From contig NC_015844.1 of the NCBI RefSeq assembly GCF_000973105.1, forward strand, positions 4,894,501-4,958,500: a stretch of 64,000 nucleotides of DNA, in the 5' to 3' direction. The notes beneath the pieces were generated by a model. It had not been told where the DNA came from, searched no databases, and saw only the letters and a program-made list of their open reading frames with translations. This document shows, one piece after another, positions 9,486 through 17,797 of this stretch. Source of the DNA: Zobellia galactanivorans (GTDB lineage: Bacteria > Bacteroidota > Bacteroidia > Flavobacteriales > Flavobacteriaceae). Within the stretch, counting starts at the first letter, position 1; every line of letters begins with the position of its first letter. The translations under genes were made by a program, and so were the position numbers.

Positions 9486-10554
9486 TATCGCATTTTTGCT
9501 CTTGGCCTGCACGGGTCTATGGGCGCAAGAAATGAGTTTTGAAGGCTACAACCCCAAATCTACCTTAGTGGTGCCCGGGCATGAAATAACCAAGGCTAAA
9601 TATCCCTTTGTCGACATCCACAGTCACCAGCGCAACATGGGGGCTTCGCGCCTGAAAAGCTTGGTAGCCGATATGGATGCCCTCAATGAGGCCGTTATGG
9701 TCAACCTAAGTGGAGGGTCGGGCAGTGGCCTGGCCGAAAGCGTAGATAACGTAGCCAAAACCTATCCCAATCGATTCGTGGTATTTGCCAACGTCGACTT
9801 TGATGGGGCAGGAAAGCCGGGCTGGACGGAAAAGGCCGTGGCCCAATTGGAAGCCGATATTAAAAATGGGGCAAAGGGCCTAAAGGTCTTTAAGAGTCTA
9901 GGGTTGCGAAACGTGGATAATGAAGGAAAGCGATTGGCTGTAGACGATGAACGCCTAGATCCGATTTGGGCCAAATGTGGCGAACTGGGTGTGCCCGTAT
10001 TGATACATTCCGCCGACCCAAAATCTTTTTGGGACGATATGGATGCCGACAACGAGCGTTGGTTGGAACTAAAGACCCATCCCCGTAGAAAACGGAGCGA
10101 TACGGATCCGGCCCCTTGGCAGCAAATTATTGACGAACAGCACCGCATGTTCAAAAAACACCCGAATACAAAGTTTATCAATGCCCATATGGGCTGGTAT
10201 GCCAATAACTTACAGCAATTGGGCCGCTTTCTCGATGAAATTCCCAACATGTATGTGGGTATAGCCGCGGTAATCGCCGAACTGGGGCGACAGCCGCAAA
10301 ACGCACGGCAATTTTTTATCAAGTATCAAGACCGTATCCTCTTCGGGAAGGATAGCTGGAAACCCGAGGAATTCCCTACTTATTTTAGGGTCTTGGAATC
10401 GAATGACGAATATTTTCCCTATTACAAAAAATACCACGCCTTTTGGGCCATGTACGGACTCAACCTGCCTGACGAGGTGTTAAAGAAGGTGTATTATAAG
10501 AATGCCCTTGCTTTGGTACCGGGATTGGATCAAAGTTTGTTCCCCAAAGAATAA
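9469..10554 (+). CDS. Secreted amidohydrolase (Amidohydro_2-type TIM barrel)
   Basis: The 361-residue protein has a signal peptide (cleavage after LWAQ, residue 20) and a metal-dependent hydrolase barrel: DIHSHQ near residue 49 gives the His-x-His pair, VLIHSADP near 180 and INAHMGW near 239 give further ligands, and FGKDSW near 285 the late acidic residue. Family members hydrolyse or decarboxylate cyclic and aromatic substrates. It begins inside the MocA-like gene and may act on the product of the molybdenum hydroxylase in the same operon. That functional link is inference. Confidence 0.8.
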   Translation: MKLNISIAFLLLACTGLWAQEMSFEGYNPKSTLVVPGHEITKAKYPFVDIHSHQRNMGASRLKSLVADMDALNEAVMVNLSGGSGSGLAESVDNVAKTYPNRFVVFANVDFDGAGKPGWTEKAVAQLEADIKNGAKGLKVFKSLGLRNVDNEGKRLAVDDERLDPIWAKCGELGVPVLIHSADPKSFWDDMDADNERWLELKTHPRRKRSDTDPAPWQQIIDEQHRMFKKHPNTKFINAHMGWYANNLQQLGRFLDEIPNMYVGIAAVIAELGRQPQNARQFFIKYQDRILFGKDSWKPEEFPTYFRVLESNDEYFPYYKKYHAFWAMYGLNLPDEVLKKVYYKNALALVPGLDQSLFPKE

Positions 10555-10655
10555 GCTTTTTTATTTCTTATTTAAGGGAAAAACTTAACGCTTAATTTTT
10601 GGAGGTAAGCTAAAAACGTACGAAATTACATCGTAAATCAGAAACCCCATTTTTT

Positions 10656-11672
10656 ATGTGTACCCATGCCCAATGCTATATTGTACCTCCCTATTTGCTC
10701 GAAAAACTGGCCAAACTCGGCAACAACAGTTGTAAGAGGGCTTTGAACGATACGGGTAGGATTGCGGAACGAAGAAGGAACAGCCTTAACAACCTCTTAT
10801 TACGCAAGCCGGAAGAGGGGAAGGGTGAACGCTATATCTACGACTCCAAAAACCAATTCGAACAACGCTTGGAGCTGGTTCGAAAAGAGGGACAGGAAGC
10901 CGTAGAAGACCCAAGTGTAAATAAGGCCTATGAGACTTCGGGTTTTGTTCGCGATTATTTTAAAGAAACTTTTGGCCTCAATTCCATTGATGGCAACGGT
11001 CTGGATATTATTTCCAACGTTCATTATGGCGAGGGCTATAACAATGCCTATTGGGACGGCGATGAGATGACCTATGGCGATGGTGACGGAAAGGAATTTA
11101 CCGATTTTGCCAGTGCTATTGACGTTGTGGCCCATGAACTGGCCCACGGGGTGACCCAATTTTTTGCCAATTTAGAATACCAGAGCCAGCCTGGGGCTCT
11201 TAATGAGCACTTTTCCGATGTGTTCGGCACCATTATTAAACAGAAATACCTAAAGCAAGATATTTCAGAGGCCGATTGGCTTATAGGGGACAGTGTGGTT
11301 ACCGAGGGATTTCCCGGCGTTGCCATCCGCTCTATGAAGGCACCGGGAACGGCCAACGATTTTGACACCCAGCCCGACCATATGGACAACTACTATAACG
11401 GAAGCGGGGATAACCAAGGCGTACATATCAATTCAGGAATTCCTAACAAGGCCTTTTATCTCTGCTGCCTTGAAATCGGCATAGATGACTGTGCCCTGAT
11501 ATGGTTCGAAACCTTAAAATCGCTCTGGCGCACGGCAGATTTTAACGATATGGTAGAAACCTTGACCCGTACCGCAGAACAACTTATTTCGGAAAACAAG
11601 GTGTCCGAAAAGGCAATTGAAGCTATCAGTAGTAGTTTTACGCAAGTAGGTCTAAGCCCAATTATAGCATAA
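10656..11672 (+). CDS. Protealysin-like M4 metalloprotease
   Basis: This is a 338-residue thermolysin-family (M4) protease. Zinc ligands are H160 and H164 with catalytic E161 (HELAHG) and E184 in GALNEHFSD. The transition-state histidine is H257 in GVHINSG. It has no signal peptide. Instead of the long FTP/PepSY prosequence it has a short N-terminal segment with IVPPYLLEKL (residues 9-18), the PPY-type precursor motif of protealysin. Two cysteines just before it (C2, C7) are unusual. Protealysins can act inside cells or leave without a classical signal. The next gene overlaps by one base and looks like its inhibitor. Confidence 0.88.
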   Translation: MCTHAQCYIVPPYLLEKLAKLGNNSCKRALNDTGRIAERRRNSLNNLLLRKPEEGKGERYIYDSKNQFEQRLELVRKEGQEAVEDPSVNKAYETSGFVRDYFKETFGLNSIDGNGLDIISNVHYGEGYNNAYWDGDEMTYGDGDGKEFTDFASAIDVVAHELAHGVTQFFANLEYQSQPGALNEHFSDVFGTIIKQKYLKQDISEADWLIGDSVVTEGFPGVAIRSMKAPGTANDFDTQPDHMDNYYNGSGDNQGVHINSGIPNKAFYLCCLEIGIDDCALIWFETLKSLWRTADFNDMVETLTRTAEQLISENKVSEKAIEAISSSFTQVGLSPIIA

Positions 11673-11938
11673 TGAAGTATCAAATCAACATAGAAGGAGG
11701 TTTTACAGGTATTCCCAAGCAATTTGAAGGGGAATTGAAACTCGATAAAGAAGCGGAAAAGGAAATGCTCGAAGCCGTCAGTGTTAAACGCGAAGACCAT
11801 AGCCATTTAAGGGACGGATTTACCTATACGGTAAAGTTTAGCGATGGCAAGGAAGTCTACGAGTCACAATTTAACGAATCGAACCTTCCCGAGAATCTTC
11901 GCCGTTTTATTACCGATGTTCAAAAAGGAAGCCACTGA
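11672..11938 (+). CDS. Emfourin-like inhibitor of M4 protease
   Basis: This 88-residue acidic protein starts in the last base of the M4 protease gene (TAATG), so the two are translationally coupled. The N-terminal strand MKYQINIEGGFTGIP resembles the start of emfourin, the protealysin inhibitor of Serratia, whose gene is likewise coupled to its protease. No signal peptide is present, matching the signal-less protease. The family call rests on context and a short motif. A structure prediction or profile search would settle it. Likely role: keeps the protease inactive in the cytoplasm. Confidence 0.65.
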   Translation: MKYQINIEGGFTGIPKQFEGELKLDKEAEKEMLEAVSVKREDHSHLRDGFTYTVKFSDGKEVYESQFNESNLPENLRRFITDVQKGSH

Positions 11939-11950
11939 ACTGCAGCTAAA

Positions 11951-12634
11951 ATGTCGGCAAAAGTAAAGAAACCCGAGCTACTGATTTTCGATGTAAACGA
12001 GACCCTATTAGATATGGGACCTCTGGAAAATGCGATTAACGAATCATTAAATTCAGAACATGCCTTTTCCTTGTGGTTTAGAACCTTACTGCATTACTCC
12101 TTAACCGAAACTTTAACGGGTAACTATGTAGATTTCGGCACTATCGGAAAAGCCACCCTTAAGATGACCATGCGGAAATTCGGTAAAAACCTATCGGAAG
12201 ATCGCTTGGATGCCATTCTGGGAAATATAAAGAAGTTGCCTGCGCACGAAGATGTAAAAGAAGGCTTAAAAATGTTGAAGGAGGCCCAAATCAAACTCGT
12301 GGCCTTATCGAATAGTAACGGAAAACTTTTAAATGCACAATTGCAATTTGCGGGTCTTGCCGATTATTTTGACGCTATTTTTTCTGTGGAAGCCGTAGGA
12401 CGTTACAAACCCGAGCTTGCTTCTTACAGGGCGGTTCTCGAGACCATGAAGGTTCCGGCAGAAAATACCATGATGGTCGCTGCCCACGGATGGGATATTT
12501 TAGGAGCCAAAAGGGCAGGCTTACGAACCGCCTTCGTTGCCCGTGAAGGACATGCCATCTATCCTTTGGACGGCACACCCGAACTAGAGGCGAAAACCGT
12601 TTTGGAAGTAGCCCGAACCTTATTGAAGAACTAG
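11951..12634 (+). CDS. L-2-haloacid dehalogenase (HAD superfamily, type II)
   Basis: The 227-residue HAD hydrolase has nucleophile D14 in LIFDVNETLLD, the Ser/Asn motif VALSNSNGK (about 117-125), K153 in GRYKPE and the final acidic motif region with MVAAHGWD (H179). The AHxWD-type block is typical of type II 2-haloacid dehalogenases, which hydrolyse short-chain L-2-haloacids to D-2-hydroxy acids. A dehalogenase of this kind has been studied from Zobellia galactanivorans, where brown and red algae supply halogenated compounds. This is probably that gene, judged from memory. It follows the inhibitor gene by 12 bp. Confidence 0.85.
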   Translation: MSAKVKKPELLIFDVNETLLDMGPLENAINESLNSEHAFSLWFRTLLHYSLTETLTGNYVDFGTIGKATLKMTMRKFGKNLSEDRLDAILGNIKKLPAHEDVKEGLKMLKEAQIKLVALSNSNGKLLNAQLQFAGLADYFDAIFSVEAVGRYKPELASYRAVLETMKVPAENTMMVAAHGWDILGAKRAGLRTAFVAREGHAIYPLDGTPELEAKTVLEVARTLLKN

Positions 12635-12645
12635 TAGCTACTAGT
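12630..12645. repeat. 16-bp perfect palindrome at the dehalogenase stop codon
   Basis: ACTAGTAGCTACTAGT (12630-12645) is a perfect palindrome spanning the TAG stop of the dehalogenase gene. It could form a short hairpin with no loop and is followed by CCTTTATT, so any terminator would be weak. The role is unknown and it may be chance. Confidence 0.35.
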
Positions 12646-12871
12646 CCTTTATTCGTTCAGTATCCTGGCTTAAATCACCGTAGTCTTGAAAAATACCGCA
12701 AGAGTATTCCCTCTTTACCAATGATTTTTCTTCTCGCTTTTTCTTTTTGGCCAAAACTTCGATTTGTGGAGATAAGTAACCCATCTTATTGTTTTTTTTA
12801 GGTATCGTTAAAACGCCTGTGATTAAAAATTGTTGTCCTCTTTTTCGGTTTTCAATCGAATTATAGATCAA
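12641..12871 (-). CDS. Small basic hypothetical protein (doubtful)
   Basis: This 76-residue ORF has a Lys/Arg-rich middle and no recognised domain. An internal Met30 would give a 47-residue product. It occupies an otherwise empty gap but starts close to the end of the dehalogenase gene and overlaps its terminal palindrome. There is no supporting motif or convincing ribosome-binding context, so it may be spurious. Confidence 0.2.
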   Translation of the reverse strand: MIYNSIENRKRGQQFLITGVLTIPKKNNKMGYLSPQIEVLAKKKKREEKSLVKREYSCGIFQDYGDLSQDTERIKD

Positions 12872-13055
12872 ATGTATATCTGTATTTTCGATCCGTAATT
12901 CATTTTACAAAAACTTTGTGATTATTTAACCGAAGCATTGAAAATGAACAACATAAAGGTACGCAACACTTTGTACGATATCGATACGAATAATGACGCA
13001 AGAGCGCAAAATCACTGCAAAAAAACCAAGGGTTTACTGATTTTTATTGAAGAAT
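12872..13055. other. Intergenic stretch without clear features
   Basis: With the doubtful ORF at 12641-12871 this makes a gap of about 420 bp between the dehalogenase and the GntR gene. A 50-codon plus-strand frame beginning at 12943 runs into the 3' end of the GntR gene and looks random. I see no RNA gene, repeat or strong terminator here. Confidence 0.5.
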
Positions 13056-13688
13056 CTATAACACCACAAGCTGCTTTTCGATATAGCTTTTTATGAGCAT
13101 CCAATTCATTTTTAGAACCAATGCGGCCGATGGAATATTATCGTCTTCAATGGCCGAGATAATGGCGTCGTGCTGGTCGTTGGAATTATAGTGAAAGGAA
13201 TCGTTGGACATAAAGGCGCGTTCATAGAAAAAAACACGGGTTTTGAGGTCCTTGAGTATTTGTTGAAAAACGGGATTTTTGTAGTTCGAGGTAAGCAGAC
13301 GGTGAAACTCCATATAGGCATTGACCCGTTCTAGGGCATTCTCGGCCTTGGCGATAAGGTCCCTTTGCTTTTTGAGTTTGGAAATCGCCGCTTCGTCAAA
13401 GGTCGATTCTTCCAAGGCTAGAACTTCCAAATGGGCGACCAGCTCATAGAGGTTCTTTGCCTCTTCGGGGTTTACGGCCGCAATCACGAATCCGCGGTTG
13501 GGTATGGCCCGTACGATATGTGATTGCTGTAATTGGGTCAAGGCTTCTCGAATAGGGGTTACGCTCACCTTGAGCTGTCGCGCCAAGGCGGCCAGGTTGA
13601 TGCCCTGTCCGGGCTGCAAATGGCCCTTTTGCATTTGCCTTAAAAGATGTTCCCTTACCTTGTCGCGTAGTATTATGCTCATTCCCAT
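13056..13688 (-). CDS. GntR-family transcriptional regulator (FadR/FCD type)
   Basis: The 210-residue protein has an N-terminal winged helix (residues about 5-70: LRDKVREHLLRQMQKGHLQPG, then LARQLKVSVTPIREAL) and an all-helical FCD effector domain (about 80-205) with acidic and His residues that usually bind a metal and a small acid. ATG at 13688 or 13682 are both possible. A perfect 14-bp palindrome lies 15 bp upstream of the start, which suggests autorepression. The regulated metabolic gene cannot be named from the sequence. Confidence 0.82.
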   Translation of the reverse strand: MGMSIILRDKVREHLLRQMQKGHLQPGQGINLAALARQLKVSVTPIREALTQLQQSHIVRAIPNRGFVIAAVNPEEAKNLYELVAHLEVLALEESTFDEAAISKLKKQRDLIAKAENALERVNAYMEFHRLLTSNYKNPVFQQILKDLKTRVFFYERAFMSNDSFHYNSNDQHDAIISAIEDDNIPSAALVLKMNWMLIKSYIEKQLVVL

Positions 13689-13702
13689 TCCGTAAATATA
13701 TG

Positions 13703-13716
13703 AATCGTATACGATT
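13703..13716. promoter_or_regulatory. Candidate GntR operator
   Basis: AATCGTATACGATT is a perfect palindrome immediately upstream of the GntR start. Its GTATAC centre matches the general form of operators bound by FCD-type GntR proteins (for example UxuR-like sites). Binding here would block the regulator's own promoter. Confidence 0.6.
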
Positions 13717-13906
13717 TTACGATGATTTTAGATGGAATAAATTCAGGTTTCGACTTCATATAGCCATTGAAAATAGTTAGGATACGGTTGGTACTATTTT
13801 TTGGGCCTTTCATCTGAAAAACGCCCGGAATCATACTAAAACACAGAAGATTGCGTTTTTAGTGCGTAACCCAAAAATTATGGACATGAGTTATTTATTC
13901 GAGAAA

Positions 13907-14689
13907 ATGAAACCTTTCGCCCTATATGGCGCCCTTGCCTTTTTGGCCTTTAGTTGTTCTAATGATGACGAAGGCACACTAAATGACGGACAAGACCAAA
14001 AAGTAGATCAGACCGAAATCAAGACCGTTCTGGAAACCGACCAAATGACCAGTGCCGCGGATACCGTGATACAAGACCTTTTTACGAATCGCCAATCGGG
14101 AAAATCGGCCAAAGACAACAGTTGCTACGAAGCCGAGTATACCAACACAGGCTTTACGGTCTCTTTTGACCAATGTAAAGTCGAAGACGATGGGGAAGTG
14201 CTTAGCGGTTCATTGACCGTAACCTATGGCGGACAAGACGATTCGTATACCTATAGCGTAAGCTATGACAATTTAATCGTCGGTGACATCGAATTAGATG
14301 GTACCCGAAGTATCTCCCTTGATGCCGGGGAAGAAAATTCAATCATATTCAATGTGGTCAGTGATATGTCATTGACCCTGGCCGACGACTCCGTAATTAG
14401 CGAAAAAGGAAACAAGATCTCCACCATCATATTAGGAGAGGAATTCGGAACCGGAAAACTTACCGTTGACGGGGAATGGATCGTTAAAGCCGATGGCAAT
14501 ACCTATTCCGTTAATATCAAGTCCGACCTTGAAGCCGAGTTTGGATGTGATTACGTCGGAAAAGGCCTTATGGAGCTAACAAAAAACGGATTGACCGTAG
14601 ATGTTGATTTCGGTAACGGCGAATGTGATGATATCGGAGAACTCACTTATCCCGATGGTACCAAAGAGACCATTTCATTAAAAGATTGA
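13907..14689 (+). CDS. Hypothetical lipoprotein
   Basis: The frame opens at a GTG (13862), but the lipoprotein signal MKPFALYGALAFLAFSC begins at the ATG at 13907, which I take as start. ATGs at 13880 and 13886 are alternatives. The mature part is acidic, about 240 residues, with repeated beta-strand patterns and two to three cysteine pairs (SCYE, FDQCKV, FGCDY, GECDD). No family is recognised. It is likely a surface or periplasmic beta-rich protein. A strong terminator follows. Confidence 0.75.
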   Translation: MKPFALYGALAFLAFSCSNDDEGTLNDGQDQKVDQTEIKTVLETDQMTSAADTVIQDLFTNRQSGKSAKDNSCYEAEYTNTGFTVSFDQCKVEDDGEVLSGSLTVTYGGQDDSYTYSVSYDNLIVGDIELDGTRSISLDAGEENSIIFNVVSDMSLTLADDSVISEKGNKISTIILGEEFGTGKLTVDGEWIVKADGNTYSVNIKSDLEAEFGCDYVGKGLMELTKNGLTVDVDFGNGECDDIGELTYPDGTKETISLKD

Positions 14690-14710
14690 CCCTCATAAAT
14701 AGAGACATAA

Positions 14711-14743
14711 AAAAGCCCTTATCTTTATCGGATAAGGGCTTTT
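14711..14743 (+). terminator. Intrinsic terminator
   Basis: A 13-bp stem (14711-14723 with 14731-14743; AAAAGCCCTTATC and its complement) has a 7-nt loop and a trailing T-rich run. It ends the lipoprotein transcript. Confidence 0.85.
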
Positions 14744-15143
14744 CTTTTGCTTTCCCATATAAACAAAATCCAATAAGTATGTAGCTAAAAGCGATGTATA
14801 AAGGGATTTTTTTGTTTTTATCCTTTTGGATTCCACTAGCCCTAGAAAGGATCCCTTTCTATCCATTACAATGAACGAATCTTAAGCGAAGGCTTTGGGG
14901 TTTTGACCTCTTTTGCTTCAAAAATGGGCCCGAAGTTTTAATTCATATGGAAACCAGAATAAAAAAGCCCTTCCAGCTTACAGAATTAATTGCCGTATCA
15001 ACCTAGGCTCAAGCACATTACCTTCTTTAATATAAAATGGGCCGAACATCCCCAAAGATGTAATTTCTTTGCCCGAAAATCATAATAAAATCAAAATAAA
15101 TGCCTATCTTATCCTCCTAATTTTAAAACAAGAAAAATACCGA
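14744..15143. other. Intergenic region, no gene seen
   Basis: About 400 bp between the terminator and the cold-shock gene. No ORF, tRNA or repeat is apparent. The last 100 bp presumably hold the promoter and 5' leader of the cold-shock-domain gene, where long leaders are common, but I cannot define the elements. Confidence 0.5.
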
Positions 15144-15599
15144 ATGGCAAAATCGCAGCAAACCTATAATAAGACTGAAAAAGAGAAGAAACGTCTAAAG
15201 AGACGAGAAGAGAAACAAAAGAAGAAAGAAGCTCGAAAAGCTGCTGCTAAAGAAGGAGGCGAAGGTATTCCTTTTGCTTACGTTGACCATAATGGTAACC
15301 TTGTAGATACTCCACCAGATCCATCCCAAAAAGTTCAGGTCGATGCCGAAGATATCGTATTGGGCATTCCCAAGAAAGTAGAAGGCGAAGAAGAGGAATT
15401 TGACCCTGTACGTAACGGTAAGGTGTCCTATTTCGATTTCTCCAAAGGCTTCGGTTTTATTATCGATTCTGAAAATCAAGAAAAATACTTTGTTCACGTT
15501 AGTGGTCTTATCGACGAAATCGATGAGAACGACAAGGTAGCCTTTGAACTTGAAAAGGGAATGAAGGGTATGAACGCCGTTCGCGTAAAGAAAATTTAA
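15144..15599 (+). CDS. Cold-shock-domain RNA-binding protein with basic N-terminal extension
   Basis: ATG at 15144 (MAKSQQTYNKTEKEKKRL) is chosen over an upstream in-frame TTG at 15069. The 151-residue protein has a highly charged Lys/Glu coiled N-terminus (residues 1-45), a linker, and a C-terminal cold-shock domain (about 85-151) with RNP1-like KGFGFI and RNP2-like KYFVHVS. This architecture is common in Bacteroidota. It likely acts as an RNA chaperone under cold or stress. Confidence 0.85.
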   Translation: MAKSQQTYNKTEKEKKRLKRREEKQKKKEARKAAAKEGGEGIPFAYVDHNGNLVDTPPDPSQKVQVDAEDIVLGIPKKVEGEEEEFDPVRNGKVSYFDFSKGFGFIIDSENQEKYFVHVSGLIDEIDENDKVAFELEKGMKGMNAVRVKKI

Positions 15600-15664
15600 G
15601 CGGCCGTTTTCAAATAATACAATCTTAATAAAAGGGCAGCATGTTATGTCCGTTTTCTACGTCT

Positions 15665-16348
15665 ATGAAAAAATTCATCTTAGTTTTTTCTCTAGCTTTT
15701 GCTACCCTATGTTCATGTACACCCTCTGCCAAGAACCTGTTCAATGGCAAGGACTTAAGTGGGTGGCATATTGATGTGCCGGCCATGGATAGCACGGATG
15801 CCAGAAACCCTTTTATTATGAGGGATGGCATGTTGGTCAGCTTGGGAACGCCTGCAGGCCACATCATTACGGATGCTTCGTACGAGGACTTCCGCCTTGA
15901 CGTTGAGTATCGTTTTGCCGGGGAACCGGGCAATTGTGGTGTCTTGGTCTTTGCCTCTACACCGCGCTCCCTTTATAAGATGTTCCCTAAATCCATTGAG
16001 GTGCAGATGATGCACGAGAATGCCGGTGATTTTTGGTGTATTGTCGAAGATATCAAGGTAGATGATATGGTGGAACGACGCGGGCCAAAAGAAGAATGGG
16101 GTATTACCGAAGGAAAGAAACGACGCATTGTCAACCTGACCGATGGTTCGGAAAAACCCGTAGGGGAGTGGAACCATATGACCATAGAATGCCTAAAAAA
16201 CGAGATCAAGGTTTGGGTAAACGGCGATATGGTCAACCATGGCTATGAGGCTACCGCCCAGAGCGGACAAATTGCCCTACAGGCCGAAGGTTCTGAAGTC
16301 GAATTTAGAAAAGTAGCGCTTACCCCAATTCAAAAATTGACCGAGTAA
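15665..16348 (+). CDS. DUF1080 (3-keto-disaccharide hydrolase-like) lipoprotein
   Basis: The start is the ATG at 15665, giving a lipoprotein signal ending in TLCSC. The 227-residue protein carries the DUF1080 concanavalin-like fold, with LFNGKDLSGWHID directly after the lipobox, FRLDVEYRFAGEPGNCGV, and EVQMMHENAGDFW. DUF1080 proteins are linked to hydrolysis of 3-keto-glycosides and to surface carbohydrate handling. Nearby genes for a sugar isomerase/epimerase barrel and a sorbosone-dehydrogenase-like protein support a sugar-oxidation setting. Confidence 0.82.
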   Translation: MKKFILVFSLAFATLCSCTPSAKNLFNGKDLSGWHIDVPAMDSTDARNPFIMRDGMLVSLGTPAGHIITDASYEDFRLDVEYRFAGEPGNCGVLVFASTPRSLYKMFPKSIEVQMMHENAGDFWCIVEDIKVDDMVERRGPKEEWGITEGKKRRIVNLTDGSEKPVGEWNHMTIECLKNEIKVWVNGDMVNHGYEATAQSGQIALQAEGSEVEFRKVALTPIQKLTE

Positions 16349-16353
16349 TTCGA

Positions 16354-16947
16354 TCATTCGAGATTTAGTACCGCAGGCATATCCGGAAAATCGATAACAT
16401 CGGACGGATTCATGCCTTGCAAGGTCACCGACCCGATACGTACCCGCACCAATCGCAAGGTAGGAAAGCCTACCGCCGCCGTCATTTTTCGTACTTGCCG
16501 AAATTTACCTTCCGTTAAGGTCACCGATAACCAAGAATTAGGCCGATGCGTCCCCACACGCAATAAGGGGTGGGCCTTAGGAAAACCCGGGTCTTCCTTT
16601 ATCAATCGCGCCGCACAGGGCTTAGTACGGTATTTTTTACCTGCAATACCGATTTCCACGCCTTGCTGAAGTTCTTCTATGGCTTCCGGACTAATGCTAC
16701 CGTCCAATTGGGCATAATATTCCTTTTCTATGCCCGACCGGTTCACCGTATCGCTCAATTTTCCGTCCGTCGTCATTAAAAGGAGTCCCTCCGATTTTTC
16801 GTCCAGCCTTCCTATAGCCATACTTCCTTCTACAAAATCATACAGTTCGCTTATAAAGCGCTTGGTACGTTTCTCCTTTATATTGTTCGACCCCATCTGA
16901 CTGATGAGTCCGAAAGGCTTATAGATCTTATAATGCTGATGGGCCAT
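16354..16947 (-). CDS. Pseudouridine synthase, RsuA/RluE type
   Basis: The 197-residue protein is a stand-alone catalytic domain of the RsuA family without an S4 domain, as in RluE. The catalytic Asp is D49 in GRLDEKSEGLLLMT. KPFGLIS at the start and GKFRQVRKM with LVRVRIG near the end are family blocks. It modifies a uridine in 23S (or 16S) rRNA. The exact position cannot be deduced. It ends 6 bp from the convergent DUF1080 gene, with no room for separate terminators. Confidence 0.85.
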   Translation of the reverse strand: MAHQHYKIYKPFGLISQMGSNNIKEKRTKRFISELYDFVEGSMAIGRLDEKSEGLLLMTTDGKLSDTVNRSGIEKEYYAQLDGSISPEAIEELQQGVEIGIAGKKYRTKPCAARLIKEDPGFPKAHPLLRVGTHRPNSWLSVTLTEGKFRQVRKMTAAVGFPTLRLVRVRIGSVTLQGMNPSDVIDFPDMPAVLNLE

Positions 16948-17073
16948 TCAAAAAAAATTATGCCGCAAAGGTAAGGAAGCGCAACGGAATGTTTTTGGGG
17001 CAAAAAGGAATCATTCTGGATCAAGCCGCGCCATAGCTTAGACGTAACTTCGTAGGAACAAAAAAACGATGAA

Positions 17074-17703
17074 ATGGAAAATGTATTAGTAGCGGGTGCC
17101 AACGGTACCACAGGAAAAAAGATAGTAGCCTTACTCAACGAATCACAATATTTCACCCCCGTGGCCATGGTGCGCAAGGCATCGCAACAGGCTCAATTTG
17201 AAAAGGATAACATTGCCACGGTCTTGGGCGACTTGGAAGGGGACATATCGCATACGGTAAAGGACATCGATAAGGCAATATTCGCCGCCGGTTCAGGAGG
17301 GAAGAAAGTTAAGGAGGTGGATGAAGAGGGGGCCAACAAACTGGTAGATGCCTCAAAATCCGTCCATCTAAAAAAATTCGTAATGCTGAGTTCCATGGGC
17401 GCCGATAGGCCCGAACAGGCAAGCGACCTAAAGGAATACCTTAAGGCCAAGCACAATGCCGATGTATATTTAAAGGAAAGCAAGCTTACCTATGCCATCG
17501 TACGCCCCGGTTCATTGACCAACGATAAGGGAAGCGGAAAGATCAAGGCCGCGTCGAGCTTAGGCCAATCCGGCTCCATTAGCAGGGACGATGTAGCCCA
17601 AACCTTAGTCCGTGCCCTCCACGATGACGCCCTTACCAATGCGACCATAGAAATTCTAGAAGGCGACACCCTTATCGGGAAAGCACTGGAATCGGTTTCA
17701 TAA
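17074..17703 (+). CDS. NAD(P)-binding atypical SDR (NmrA/YwnB-like)
   Basis: The 209-residue Rossmann protein has the dinucleotide-binding start VLVAGANGTTGKKI (residues 4-17) and a conserved FVMLSSMGAD strand near 108-116, then YAIVRPGSLT near 148. It lacks the classical YxxxK, as usual for atypical SDRs of the NAD(P)H-binding type that act as reductases or redox sensors. No operon partner is evident, and the next gene starts 95 bp downstream. Confidence 0.75.
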   Translation: MENVLVAGANGTTGKKIVALLNESQYFTPVAMVRKASQQAQFEKDNIATVLGDLEGDISHTVKDIDKAIFAAGSGGKKVKEVDEEGANKLVDASKSVHLKKFVMLSSMGADRPEQASDLKEYLKAKHNADVYLKESKLTYAIVRPGSLTNDKGSGKIKAASSLGQSGSISRDDVAQTLVRALHDDALTNATIEILEGDTLIGKALESVS

Positions 17704-17797
17704 ATCGTATAAATTTTCGTTCTCCCAAAACTTTGTAATATATTCGGGTTTGCCTTATCGGGCAGACCCTTTTTTTTTGAATGAGATATCGCCAATA

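Noticed and set aside
9762-10322. Minus-strand 186-codon ORF within the amidohydrolase gene
   Set aside because: It is fully antisense to a gene with clear family motifs, and its Ser/Arg/Cys-rich product shows no domain.
12943-13095. Plus-strand frame of about 50 codons starting MNNIKVRN
   Set aside because: It runs into the 3' end of the GntR gene on the other strand, has no motif and an unconvincing composition.
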